The notes under the pieces were generated by a model. It made no database searches. It saw only the letters and a list, made by a program, of their open reading frames with translations, and was not told where the DNA came from. Shown here in pieces: positions 1 through 10,571 of a DNA stretch of 27,899 nucleotides (position 1 is the first letter of the stretch; each line of letters opens with the position of its first letter). Source of the stretch: Cerioporus squamosus (Eukaryota > Basidiomycota > Agaricomycetes > Polyporales > Polyporaceae); contig JABYQS010000351.1 in assembly GCA_022592435.1 (NCBI GenBank), forward strand, positions 1 through 27,899, given 5' to 3'. Position numbers and translations under genes: made by a program.

Positions 1-1257
1 CTGAGCAGGAGAAGGGCTCGTAATTCAGTGTGCCAATGCCATATTTCGGGCCCAAGGAGAGGTCGACGAGGAGACATCGCGTTGGGCATTGGCTGGCAGT
101 GGCCGGCGAGCAGCTTCCGAATTCGTCCAAGGCGGGAAGACGTCGCAGGTCGAGCGGGGAGCGTGTGCGCCACAAGGCCGGGCGTGACGACCCCCTACCG
201 CATACACGAAAGTTATCAGACGTTCTAGATTGTGTTGTGTCTCGTTCCCGTTGCCTTGTTTTCTGCCTTGTTGGGGCGATGCAGGACACGCCCGTAGAAC
301 GGCTGGCTTCCAGACTAGGGTTTCATACTGTCGAACGGCCCAACAGTCCCTCTACCAGTCTTTGGGAGCATGTCGCATTGCACACCTTTTTCCGAGTCTG
401 CAGGCTTGCCGACTTTCAATACGGTGTGTCGCATTGTCCAGTCCTTGCAGCCATGCAGGCTCAACGGCCTTGTCGTTGAGCATGCGTGCATTTGTCCACT
501 CTTGCGCAAGTCCCTGCGTCGCCTGCGAGACTCCCCTGCCGCCCCTTTTCCTCGCTGTCGTTCTGTGCGCAGTGCACAAGTTCTGCCGGCACTCTCAGTG
601 TCTCGCCGTTCCTGTCCTCTTCCACGCTCACTTAGCGGCATAACGGGGGCTGGAATGCGAAATCGTTCCATTCATCCCACAAGGCGAAACGTCTCTTCTC
701 TTCCATACTTGTGCAAGTACTGCCGTGATCTCGACCCGGTCGCGTCGGGGCCGCGGACTGGTGCTTGTCGTCGCGACGAACCTGACTTCTCGTCTCCATA
801 TCGCGACCTGGAGGCGGGGAAGTGTTCCCTTGAGAGTCGCGACCCGCCTAGGAGAATGTCCCCAGGGCACTCAGGGCAATAAGCTGCAGGGTATGCGTGT
901 GCCGTTACGTGTTCGCCACCTGATGCGACGCCCAGTGTACCTGGGGTCCGGGAGTCGACCCGCACAGTGTACGACCGAGTTTAGCGTTGTGGTTACCCGC
1001 CTCGACGAGACTTCGCATGCACCCACGGGCGGCGTGTTCTATCGTCCCATGTGAGTGCCGTGCAGCGGCTCGCGGTGCCACAGAGTCAGACAATGCGATG
1101 CGATGGCTCTCGGGCTGGATCCGCAGCAGCGTGCCTAGCGCTTCACCACATGGCAAGGCAAACATTCGTTTAGCTAGTTGTCATCGACAAGCGAGAGCCC
1201 ATACAAGTCCGAGAATGCGTTGATCCACATCACTCTGTTGCGAGGCCTAATTCACAG
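1..1257. other. No recognisable gene; probable upstream region of the Rex1-like gene
   Basis: Several overlapping open frames occur on both strands, but none has recognisable motifs or a splice structure I can defend. The first unseen exon or exons of the Rex1-like gene downstream may lie in the right part. Three copies of TCGCGAC lie between about 770 and 845. They are short and may be chance. Confidence 0.5.
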
Positions 1258-3187
1258 CTGACTCTTATACACCAAAGGATGTTCGAGAGCTCGTTCTGCA
1301 CCTTGTTGCCGATGCGCCGCCCCCAAGTTGGGTTAGAGTTGAGGTACGTACTTGCTTCCGTGTTCTGCCATGTGTCTGCTGACCACGTCGCAGAATCCCC
1401 GCTCCATCAATAAAGTCGTCACACTCTTAATCCCGGGACTTACGCCAGAGCTCCTGCATTTGCCACCTCTTCCGACATCTGCGACGGCGAACCCGAACCT
1501 CCCTCTGCAAGTACCTCTACCACAATCGGACACAGCTAGCACGCCCGGCGTACCCTTCATACAATCGACATTTACGTATGCATGCCCGACGCGAGCGCCA
1601 GGAGACCAGTTCCGCATGCACTCGGTCCTGAACGCGTTCTTCCAAGGTCCGGTCACTGGGGAAGAGAAGAAGAGACGTTTGACGGACCGGCTTCTCTGTA
1701 AGTCCTTGCCTGTACGCGGTCTTGCCTAGGTCTAACGCCGCGGGCGCAGCAGAACGAGCGCAGGAGAAGACCCCCGTGCGATACCTGCTATCTCTCGAAC
1801 AGATGATCGAGAACGGCTACCCGATACCCTCATATCTGGCCGAGACCTTTGACAAGGCGCCTGGATGGGTAGAGACGAAGGTTGAGACCGTGGACGACAC
1901 GTTGCTATCGCCGCCGAGCAGCAATACTCCACGAATATTTGCTATGGACTGTGAGATGGTGCGCATATAGCGACTGAGTGTGACCAGTCAGTATACTGAC
2001 CTCCCCTCAGTGCATGACCGACGGAGGAAAGCAGCTTGCGCGTGTCTGCCTAATAGACTACGCCTCGGGCATCGTCGTCTACGACCAGCTTGTGAAGCCT
2101 GGGCAGCCTGTTACCGACTACCTCACACGCTGGTCAGGGATCACCGCCGAGGGGCTCAGCAAGGCGACTGCGACGTTCGAGGAGGTCCAGGCGCACATCC
2201 TCTCCGTGCTCTCCGCGACGCCTACGCCCATCCTACTCGGGCACTCGCTGGAGTCTGACCTGAACGCGCTGAAGATCTGCCATCCGCGCTGCATCGACAC
2301 CGCGCTCATCTTCCACCACCCGCGCGGACGGCCGCTCAAGCCTGGGCTCGCGTGGCTGACGAAGAAGTGGTGCGGGCGCGAGATCCAGAACCGAGGCGAG
2401 GGCGGGCACGATCCAGAGGAGGATGCCAGGGCATGTCTCGATCTGCTCAGGAAGAAGGTCGACAACGGTGCGTTCTCTCAACTGTGTCTCGCGCTATCAG
2501 TACTCATGGCTCGTCTTCAGGCCCGGGGTACGGCGAGTTCAAAGTCGACACGGAGTCGATCTTTGAGCGTATGTCGCGGTCGAAGGTGAAGGGCGTCCCT
2601 GTCACCAGCGCGGTCGTCGACCACGGAAACCCGAGTGCGTGGCATGGGCAGAAGGCGACGACGTGTGTCGCGTGCAAGACCGACGCGGAGGTGCTCGATG
2701 GTCTCGTTACCTCTTTGGACTCGCATCACTTCCTGTTCGGGAGGTTCACCGCGCTCGCGGACGCTCGGGGGTGTACGTGTCCATCTTCATGTTTCGCAGC
2801 TGGCTCTAACGTCGTCTGTCTGCAGGGATAACGGCCAAGTCGTCCGGGGACCCACTTCTTGACGCCGCGACCACCTCCGCCTCCACTCCGTCCCCACCCG
2901 CCGACCTGTCGGCCGTCCTCTCCTCGCTCGATGCGCAGCTCCGCGAGTTGTACGGCGCGCTTCCGGCACGCACCGCCGTCGTGATATTCACGGGCCACTC
3001 GGACCCGCGGCGGATGGCGGAGCTCAACGCGCGCAAGACGGCGTTCGAGAACGCGCTGAAGATGGGGAGGAGCGTCGAGGATATGGACAGGGATTGTCGG
3101 TGGACGAGTGCGGATGGGAGGGAGCTGGAGGAGGAGGTCGAGAAGGCGAAGAGGGGGCTGTTGTTCTTGGGCGTCAAGGGTGCGTGA
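1258..3187 (+). CDS. RNA exonuclease of the Rex1/REXO family (DEDDh), 5' end unresolved
   Basis: This encodes a 3'-5' RNA exonuclease of the type that trims 5S rRNA, tRNA and other nuclear RNA 3' ends. I read six exons: 1258-1343, 1394-1697, 1750-1958, 2011-2467, 2521-2772 and 2826-3187. The introns are 50-53 bp, and all the phases close to about 556 residues. The N-terminal part has the family's KVVTLLIPGLTPELL stretch. The exonuclease core shows IFAMDCEM (first acidic pair, split from CMTDGG by an intron), then GHSLESDLNAL, then CIDTALIF, and finally GHDPEEDARACLDL with the catalytic His and Asp. The protein ends in GLLFLGVKGA. The intron before 2826 uses the GTACGT donor at 2773; the GT two bases earlier breaks the frame. 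The start codon is not identified: the first exon here follows an acceptor at 1257, so at least one more exon lies upstream. All four catalytic motifs are intact, so the gene looks functional. Confidence 0.9.
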
Positions 3188-3791
3188 GCGAGTGTTGCGC
3201 GCCGGGATGGGGGTAGCCGGGATGGGGGTAGGAGGGTGATATGGGTTGGGTTTGCTGGGCATTGGTGAGAGTCATCGTCTCGACGTTTGCACATCTACAT
3301 GAGGCTTTCTCTAGATTATTAGCAGTTGCGCCGCCGTCATCAGTCAGGTTCATGGGGAACATAGGACAATACTGGAAGGCTTGCATTGCGCTGCTGCCAC
3401 TGCCACTCGCAATCTCAGCGTCACAGCTTTCACTTCCGAAGTTTTTCAGAAGGTACGCGATCATCGATGTCCACCTGTATGTTGCCTCCCATGTAGGAGT
3501 CTTCATTGGTCGCGTTGTGCAAAAGCTCCGACCGGACGCTCTGCGCTCGATGCTTCCTTGTGATGCACGTTGTACCTATGGCGCTGCGTTCGATGCATCT
3601 ATCTGGATGTAGGGTTCGATGCGACCACGAGGCCGTGTCATCTTTGGCAACATTGAGCCAGGCAAGGACGTCGTGCCTGGCTTTGTTGTCTGCAGATGGA
3701 GCTCATAAGCATCGGTATATATATGACTGAGCCGACTCTTCGAGCTCCTCCCTGCCAGTTCTCACCTCGCACGACTCAGTCCTGTTTCACT
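3188..3791. promoter_or_regulatory. Intergenic region with TATA box of DUF6533 copy A
   Basis: The left part is the 3' flank of the exonuclease gene and shows no convincing coding. Near the right end a TATATATA run at 3716-3724 lies about 68 bases before the ATG at 3792, a plausible core promoter for the membrane-protein gene. Copy B has a TATA-like sequence at a similar distance from its own start. Confidence 0.45.
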
Positions 3792-5403
3792 ATGAGCGTC
3801 CCCAGTGATCAAGACCCTGCGCTTGTATCATATCTGCAGGCAAGGTGTGGCCATCATCGTTCTGCGTCGCGAAAGCCGGACTGATGTCTCGTCAGCTTCC
3901 CACTCCAACTATATACAATATCCGCCGCAGGTGCGCTCTCAGCACCGTTTGTTTGCGCCTCCTAGCTAACGGTTGTGAAGCCATGGTCGTTTACGATTCT
4001 TTTTTAACTCTGGACGCCGAGTTTGCGGTGTTCTGGTGTTGCAGACCGAGGATATCCAGCATCCTGTACTTCACCAATCGTTACCTCGAGATCATGTCGT
4101 GTATTTCTGCCGCACTTTTGATGTTTCCTGTTCAGAGTGAAGTGCGTATCTGCGGCTCTCTCCAATTAGAAGTTAACTCATGTTTTGCAGATGTGTGTCA
4201 CCGGCTGATCGTGCTGATCGTCGACAGTGACCGCTCACATAGCCCGCAGCTGTGAGATCTTTCCGGTTGTGGAGGGAATCTGCACCACAGTGCCCTACCT
4301 CGCCTGGGCAGGTAAGGACCGAACAGTACTATGAGTGGCCCACCCTCCCTGACTGCTCGTATTTTCGTTACATAGTATTTTCTGCTTTTCGGGTGTACGC
4401 TCTGACGGACTGCAAGAAATGTCTCGCAACCATCGTCTTTATCCTCAATGCTACCTTCCTAATTCCCGATGTCGTGAGTTCCAGGTTGTCGCGCCCGGTC
4501 ATGCCTCATGCTAAAGTTCTTCTCAGTATGAATACGCCGGGTTCGACAACGTCAACCTACCAGCTCCTTACGATTGCAGCAGAGCTATTCCACCTGGATC
4601 AATCATCAAACCTCGGTCTGTTCGTTCCTTGTATCAAACCTAACGCGCATGTCTCGCTTACCCTCTGAATCATAGTAAGTTTAGAGAGTCTATGCGTGTT
4701 CACCACCGCTCACGGGTTCCGCGCTCTGCGCAAGTCTTGTGGGCGACACGAGCCGCCAGCCTCCTCGGAGAAGCGATTGTGGTGGGTGTCACCATAGCAA
4801 AGACACGTGGATGGCTGTCCGCCGCACGAGATCTGGCCCGACGTCGTTCAATTGCTGAAGTTCTCCTGACCAACGGTCAGTGTTGCCTTCTTGAGGCTCG
4901 ATATTGGGAGTCGACCGATCTGACATGAACATCAGGTGTTCTCTGTTTCAGGTGACTACGCTCCGCCACGCTTATGATGGGTCTGTTGTACTGAAGGTGG
5001 CGCATACCATAGCATCCCACTAGTCCTGAACGCTCTCACGTTAGCTCTCTCGATTATGGTACGTGGTACTCATCCACTCCGGACCACCACATATTTCTCT
5101 GCGTTCACGAATCATCTAGGGCTATGATAACGAGGACGGGGCCATTTTGACTATAGGACAGTGCGTAGTAGGTTACAGAGACGTGTGCGTCAGTCCGTCT
5201 TTCCTGTTCGAAACGCTCTCACATATCTCCCCTCCTCCAGGATTACGTCGATCTTGATCTCTCGCTTCCTTCTGGACCTTGGTACATTCCGAGACGACGT
5301 CTATGCGTCCGATGCCCTCAGCAGCCACTACCACTCCTCGCGACTATCTTTCGTCGTACCTCCATTTGAGAGCGCCAGGGACGGTGATGTAGAGGACGAG
5401 TGA
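3792..5403 (+). CDS. DUF6533-family seven-helix membrane protein, copy A (probably disrupted)
   Basis: This is an integral membrane protein of unknown function from the fungal DUF6533 family. Exons I can support are 3792-3844, 3896-3930, 3981-4141, 4191-4192 (two bases), 4250-4311, 4376-4473, 4527-4615, 4676-4875, 4936 onward, one ending at 5058, 5120-5184 and 5241-5403. Family hallmarks are MVVYDSFLTLDAEF near the N-terminus, then SILYFTNRYLEIMSC, then AFRVYAL, and VLWATRAASLLGEAIVV. Near the end is ITSILISRFLLDL, followed by an acidic hydrophilic tail. It matches copy B (10572-12173, minus) exon for exon. After VLCFR the frame meets TGA at 4953-4955 where copy B reads on through YAHASEP. 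The same stretch is two bases shorter than in B. So A is likely a recent pseudogene, unless an alternative splice bypasses the stop. It converges on copy C, 222 bases away. Confidence 0.75.
4191..4192 (+). other. Candidate 2-nt microexon (AT) in DUF6533 copy A
   Basis: The exon ending GAA at 4141 is followed by a 49 bp intron ending TTTTGCAG, the bases AT, then a GTGTGT donor and a 57 bp intron ending CCCGCAG at 4249. Joining GAA directly to 4250 gives CTG TGA, a stop. Inserting AT gives GAA ATC TGT GAG and the conserved frame. One alternative is a single 83 bp intron from a GTATCT donor at 4146, which also keeps the frame. Confidence 0.5.
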
Positions 5404-5625
5404 TCGGGATGCAATCGACCGTCCCATGCCAGTCTCCAGATATATATGTTCTCAGATTCAGACCCAGGTCCTACATCGACACTGTCCATGCCGTACATCG
5501 TTTTTCGAGCGATTGAGAAGGCCGACAAGACGAAACGCGCGAGTGACACATGATGACCGCAGAGTACGGGAGCGGTTTGTTTCGCGGTGGGTACTGGTGA
5601 GCGTTCACGTTGTCTCTAACTTGAG

Positions 5626-7433
5626 CTACACGGTATTCTCTCCTCTCAAGGGAATCCTGGAAGGCCCCTCCGCGACATCGCCATCAACCCGAGTGTGTCT
5701 GCAGTCCTCCATGGTGTTCGTCTCGCTGTCACGACTTCCGTGACTTGTCTCCTCCGACGCCCGTCCCGCTGCGTTCGTACCTGGGAGCGCAGACTCGGAC
5801 CACTCGGGATTCGGTGCGCCTTCGATGAAGGTGGCAGGAAGGATCGTAGCGCCGATGACATCCGGCCTTGAGCGCACGAAGCTCGGCGTGTGGTCGGGAT
5901 CGAAAGAGAAGTGCAGCGGGTCATCGGAGTCGAGCTTCATCTCGCGCTGGCTTGCTTCGTGCAGGTCGAGTATGAAGCGGCAGATAAGGACAGTCGTGAG
6001 CCTGTATGAGTGATCGGCATGAGTCAGGAGACGGAGGTGCCGCGTGAGAGTCGTGCGTACGGCTCGGTGAAGAGGATAACGAAGCTCTCGCCGCCTGTGT
6101 TGAGGATCTGGGATTCGGCGGTCAGTCCACATCTCTGGAACAGGGCGCCGAGGGGACGCACAGATGAGAGCGTGAAACTGAGTTGTAGGACACTCAAGAT
6201 GGACAGCACTCTGAAAAGGGTGTCAGGTGGGCATTGTTGCGAGATGCTAGGAACGAGTCTCACATGAAGTATAGAGTACCTATGGACCACGAGCTCGCAA
6301 CGTCAGTATACTTACTCCGCAGGGTAACAATGCAGCGTACCGTTCCACAGCAGTATGGAGGAGAGTGTCCGACGGGTCCCCTCCGATTGAAAGGGGTTTT
6401 CGATGGGACGAACCGCCGTACTGCGCCAGGTGAGCATGACTAGCAGTAGGTCGGAGACAGTAACTCCAGTCCTAGCTACTATAGAGACTTCAGGTGTGTC
6501 AGTCGAGAGCTGTGCTGGTCATGGCTGGCGACCTACATCTGAACGAGTCAGTCAGCTGCCCAGAGCAACAGAGCGAAAATGAGCGACGAACGTAATCGAC
6601 TGTGTCCTGGTAATCATGAGTGCGGATACGCATCCGACGATAGGCTCGATGAATCCTGTGAAGTGATATGCGAATTGCGCCTGACGAACGTGTCATAACT
6701 CGAGTGCCAGAGGATTTGATTGTAGACTTACGAGGTTCGCCGCTAAAGGTGCTAGGGAGAGGACGAGGATGAGGCTCGAGATGATACGGTTCTTGCAGAG
6801 CGCGAACGCGCGCATTCCGGAGAATGCTGAAGAAAAAGTCAGCATACCCCGCTTCCAGTGAGAAGCAAACTAATCAAGACATACCAGCTAGAGGTAGATA
6901 CCGGGCGTAGTCGATAGCCGAGAGTACCTTCACCAATATGTCGCAGGCGAGATCACTATAGGTAATAGCTCCCACCATGAGCTATTGATTCTTTGACCGC
7001 GCTCAAACGGGGAATGTTACCTCTGTATCACGTCAGAAAATAAGCTCACTTCCATTGTCGTCGAGAATGAGATACGCTCACCTGAGTGGATATTTCCGGG
7101 AACATCATAAGGATACTGAGTACGTTGTAGATGAATGCGATGTATCTTGTCGCGGCGTAGACGATCGAGGCGCCGCTAGTCAGCTTGCTCGCCCGGAACA
7201 ACTCGACTTCACGGTCGATCGTGATGAGGTGGTCGTAGAGAAGGAAGACTGAGAGGATCATCAGCATGAAGGCGACATGGCTAGTGAAAATGACCGACTT
7301 CTGGGTGCCGCGCCGATGAAGGTACCGGTTTGGCTGGTAGTAATGTCATTCAGTCAGTCTGCGGGCACCATCCGGGTTGAGAGAAAGGACCGTACAACGT
7401 CTCAGCAAACGCTACAATGTCAAAGTCGTTCAT
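5626..7433 (-). CDS. DUF6533-family seven-helix membrane protein, copy C
   Basis: This is a third DUF6533-type membrane protein, more diverged than A and B. It begins near ATG 7433 (MNDFDIVAFAET). The first introns are not fully resolved. The second exon carries SHVAFMLMILSVFLLYDH and then LITIDREVELF, the family's N-terminal signature. Next come RYIAFIYNVLSILMMFPE, then ACDILVKVLSAIDYARYLPL, and GMRAFALCKNRI. Further downstream is GVTVSDLLLVMLTWRSTA, followed by LLWNGTLHC and TTVLICRFILDLHEAS. A hydrophilic tail of about 110 residues ends at TAG 5628-5626. The hydrophobic blocks and their order match copies A and B, but exon joins between about 6740 and 6550 and between 6320 and 6200 are uncertain. 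It is transcribed toward copy A and away from the F-box gene. Confidence 0.7.
7021..7022 (-). other. Candidate 2-nt microexon (AG) in DUF6533 copy C
   Basis: On the minus strand the exon ending ACT CAG is followed by a 59 bp intron (7081-7023, ending GATACAG), the bases AG, a GTAACA donor and a 65 bp intron (7020-6956, ending CCTATAG). The result reads CAG AGT GAT CTC GCC TGC, leading into ACDILVKV. Without AG the next exon opens with TGA. An alternative is one 96 bp intron (7081-6986) ending AATAG, which also keeps the frame and adds LMVGAITY. Confidence 0.4.
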
Positions 7434-8528
7434 GGCAGAAGAGGATTGAGCAACGTCGATGGGAAAGGTACTGGCACCATCACCACAACGTCCTTGGGTG
7501 TCTTATGGTCCTCTCAGGTCCCAGGAATTGAGGTTTCCGACCACGGTGGAAGCCTTGCAGCACAATTTGACATTCTTGGAGCTGAGGTGAGTTCCAGCAG
7601 CGAAGGTTCATCCCCACGCGGATGACCACCAAGTTGAGCTGGCGCCTCGAATAGCTGTCGAGGCGAGGGGTGAGGGACGGTGACGGCGACACAAACGCCG
7701 GTCGGCAGAGAAAAGTCACCGCCCTGTCGCAGTACTGCGCATTGCACATCATCTCGTCGCTCGACCACTATCATACTGACATCGTTCCATAATCGCTGCA
7801 GGTTGTCTTTCTATGATTGCGGGACTACAGCGCGGAACGCGACAAACGCAGCTCCTGGATAGCATTCGTTCAATATCCCCGGCTCCGAGTGGCGGTGTCC
7901 CTTTGACTCGACCACGGTCAGACTAGCAGTCCGCGGCTGAGTTCGATGCGGCGCGTTCTGAAGTGAGGTGCGTCGAGGATGTGCCTAGACTTTCTGATAT
8001 TCTCTGATTTCTCGGATCTGCCACAAGTTCCTGTGAGGCCAGTAGTGGTAGACACATGACGTACCTGATCGTTCTCATTCAAGTTCCTGTCTTTTCACCA
8101 GCACGCCGGAGAGTATCGCGATTTCCGCATGTCAGTAATTCTGAAGCTGAGTCCGAGACGTGACGGAATCGAGAGAAGGGGGAGTGGCGCCCAAAGTTGA
8201 AGCTGAGTAAGTAGTTTTGTCATGAGCCTCAGAGCAGTAAGTAGCGAGTTAAGCAGGCAGTTAACGACACTTTGTACTACTATGTGCCAGTGTAAGTTAC
8301 AAGTTGCACTGGTCTTATCCTGCGACGTACTTATCCGGGGTTCCTCCATGACCCCAGAAAGTAGTACATCTGCAAAACAAGAAGAAACAAGGCGATTGCG
8401 ATCACACCGCTTGCGCGTAGTATATGACTGTAGTTGGGAGAGGGACCCGGTGCGTGTGTCGTGCTCTGCGTTTCTGACGACGAGTTATTCTCACTTCGCA
8501 CGTACAGCATCCACATACTACACGTCCT
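7434..8528. other. Intergenic region between copy C and the F-box gene; no convincing gene
   Basis: About 1.1 kb lies between the start of copy C and the stop codon of the F-box gene. Minus-strand reading around 7500-7750 gives a leucine-containing open stretch (RRQLNLVVIRVGMNL) that could be a relic of a leucine-rich F-box protein, but the frame is short and no exon structure can be supported. I see no tRNA or terminal inverted repeats. Confidence 0.4.
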
Positions 8529-10353
8529 TCACTCTCCTGCGATCAACTCTCCGATTGTCCTGTCCATCGGACTGCACTGAATCAAATCTCCATGTCAGCC
8601 ACTGACTACAATAGTCGGACTCTTTTCCAGACTTACCATGATCACCATCCCTTCATGAGTCAAGCCCTGTCCCTCCACAAACTTCGAGTCGGTATTGGAC
8701 CAGGCCTTGATGTATGTCATGCGATACGGCAGCCTCGTCGTCACCGGTCCTGCAAAGCTCTGCAATCCTTGGATCGTGTCTGACGCATCCACGCCCCCGA
8801 GGGGAGCCCCCAGCGCAGAAGATACGTCTCGCTCGCCGCTGCCAAAACTGTCCTCTTCGCTCTTCGGACGGACGTCGACGATATAGATGTCCTGGGCGTT
8901 CAAAAGAGCACGGCTGCGCAGCGGTAGGGCTACACGCGAGCCCATGACGGTGATTATGTGCGGTTCCTCCCCGAGTTTGAGCAGGCGAGCGCCGTCAGGG
9001 CCCCAGTGGTCCCATGGCACACACCGCGAGGACTGTCGCTCCTCTGGCGGCAAGTGCCCAAGGGTACCCAGTCGGGTGGGAATGGTGGTCAGGGGTATGA
9101 GGAAGACAAGGTGCTCGGGCACATTATGCGTGAATGCACCAATGTAGAGCGCGAGGACATTGAGGTCGGGATCTTCCCGGAAGAGAGGACGGTCGCTCCT
9201 GAAATATCGAGGCCCGTGTTCGTGACAGCGTAGGAAACCGACTCGAGCATTCTCCCCGAGGCTGGGGAGTGCGAGGTGCAGCAAACAGTCGTCTTCCGTC
9301 GCAGGTTCCGGCCGCATGGCGGGAGACGCAGCCGGGTCGAAGTGGTAGACGAAGAGACCTCGATGGTCGACCACGAGAACATGGGACGGATCCAGTAGCA
9401 AACACTTTCCCGCGGTTCTCGGACCATAGTGCTGGAAGGCCAAGGCACTCTTGTTCAGTAACTGGACCCGGAGAAGTCGGTGAGGAAAGTCAAAGGCTTA
9501 CCCAGAGACCCGGTTCATGACCACGCGATCAGGTCACCTATGGACATGACAGTGTCCCACTCATGTGCGGATGCAAAGAGCACAGAATGTGCGGCCAGAG
9601 GATGCGGAGTCCGGTCCTGCGAGAGGCTGAGAACGACGCACTGCGGGATCCTGGAGGATATCGTACTTTGAATTAGCTCGTGCATCACCGTCATGACACA
9701 GCTGTATGAGTACAATTGGACTTACGTATCGCGTGCCGTCGCCGATTTCGTGAACACAACCATATCCTCCTCAGGGTTGACTGCGCATGCCCCTATATGT
9801 GACACCTCGGGGATGCACTTCCTCCAATCGGTCAAGAGCAACGACGTGTCGTTCAGGCCTCCCGACACCTCCAGCTCCGGCCATGCCGGCCGACGCAGCT
9901 TCCACACCAAATTTGACTCGGCTGCGTCTTCGCCTTCGGATGCGCTTAGGTTCTGCTCATGAAGGAGAAACCCGCCTGCACAAGCCCTGACGGTAGAGCG
10001 ACGAGGGGACGGTATCATGATAGTGTGCAAGGGGAAGCCAGTCTCCCATGCGGCGTTGCGTGCTCGGAGCTTCTCCAGCTTCGCCGCCAGCGGGACGTCG
10101 GAAGGTCCGTCAACCATCCCCGCTCGGTATAGCTCCATCCTGTACTGGATCGCAGCCTCGTGTGCGATGAGGCTCTTCAGCGCCTTGCAAACCTGCGGAA
10201 TGATGCTGGTGTCAGTCTAATGTCACTGTAGTGCGAGTCGGGGAGCCGTACCCTCGTGCATCTGGTCAAATCACCTAGTCTCAGTTCAAGCAGGATCTTC
10301 ACTTGCAGCTCTGGGGCAAGCTGAAGCAACGTAGAGCCGCAGTCGCGAGCCAT
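8529..10353 (-). CDS. F-box domain protein with beta-propeller-like C-terminal region
   Basis: This is a probable substrate adaptor for an SCF ubiquitin ligase. Exon 1 (10353-10252) encodes the F-box core with LLQLAPELQVKILLEL and GDLTRCTRV, and exon 2 (10192-9726) continues with CKALKSLIAHEAA. A third exon from 9665 contains ISSRIPQCVVLSL and DTVMSIGDLIAW. The large fourth exon (about 9443-8637) contains LLLDPSHVLVVDHRGLFVY and later APLGGVDASDT. The last exon (8576-8529) ends CSPMDRTIGELIAGE. Introns are 59-60 bp except at the third/fourth exon join. There the frame reads GDLIAWS and then TGA (9517-9515), and no donor I can find keeps both frames. This points to an indel in the gene or an unusual splice. 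The C-terminal region looks like the degenerate WD-like repeats common in basidiomycete F-box proteins; that is inference. The ubiquitin-ligase role rests on the F-box alone. Confidence 0.8.
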
Positions 10354-10571
10354 CGTGGTGGTAGCAGATCTAGCGGTGAACGGTCCTATACAACGGCATA
10401 AATTGGAGCTCACGGCTACTGCGCCGCATTGATTGAAGCGTGTCAGGTCGCACCGCCTCGACGTCCGAGGGAAAGCTCTATGACCATGATCACGACACGC
10501 TTGTGCCCCGTGTTCGCCCCGTGTTTCATTGGCAATAACGTCTTCACGCAGTTGTAGCAGCGACACGAATA

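Noticed and set aside
2771..2772. GTGTAC as the donor of the fifth exonuclease-gene intron
   Set aside because: It leads to a stop soon after the acceptor; the GTACGT donor two bases later keeps the frame.
7261..7433. An 8-nt microexon (CCAAACCG) between the first two exons of copy C
   Set aside because: The phases on the two sides do not close, so I left this junction unresolved.
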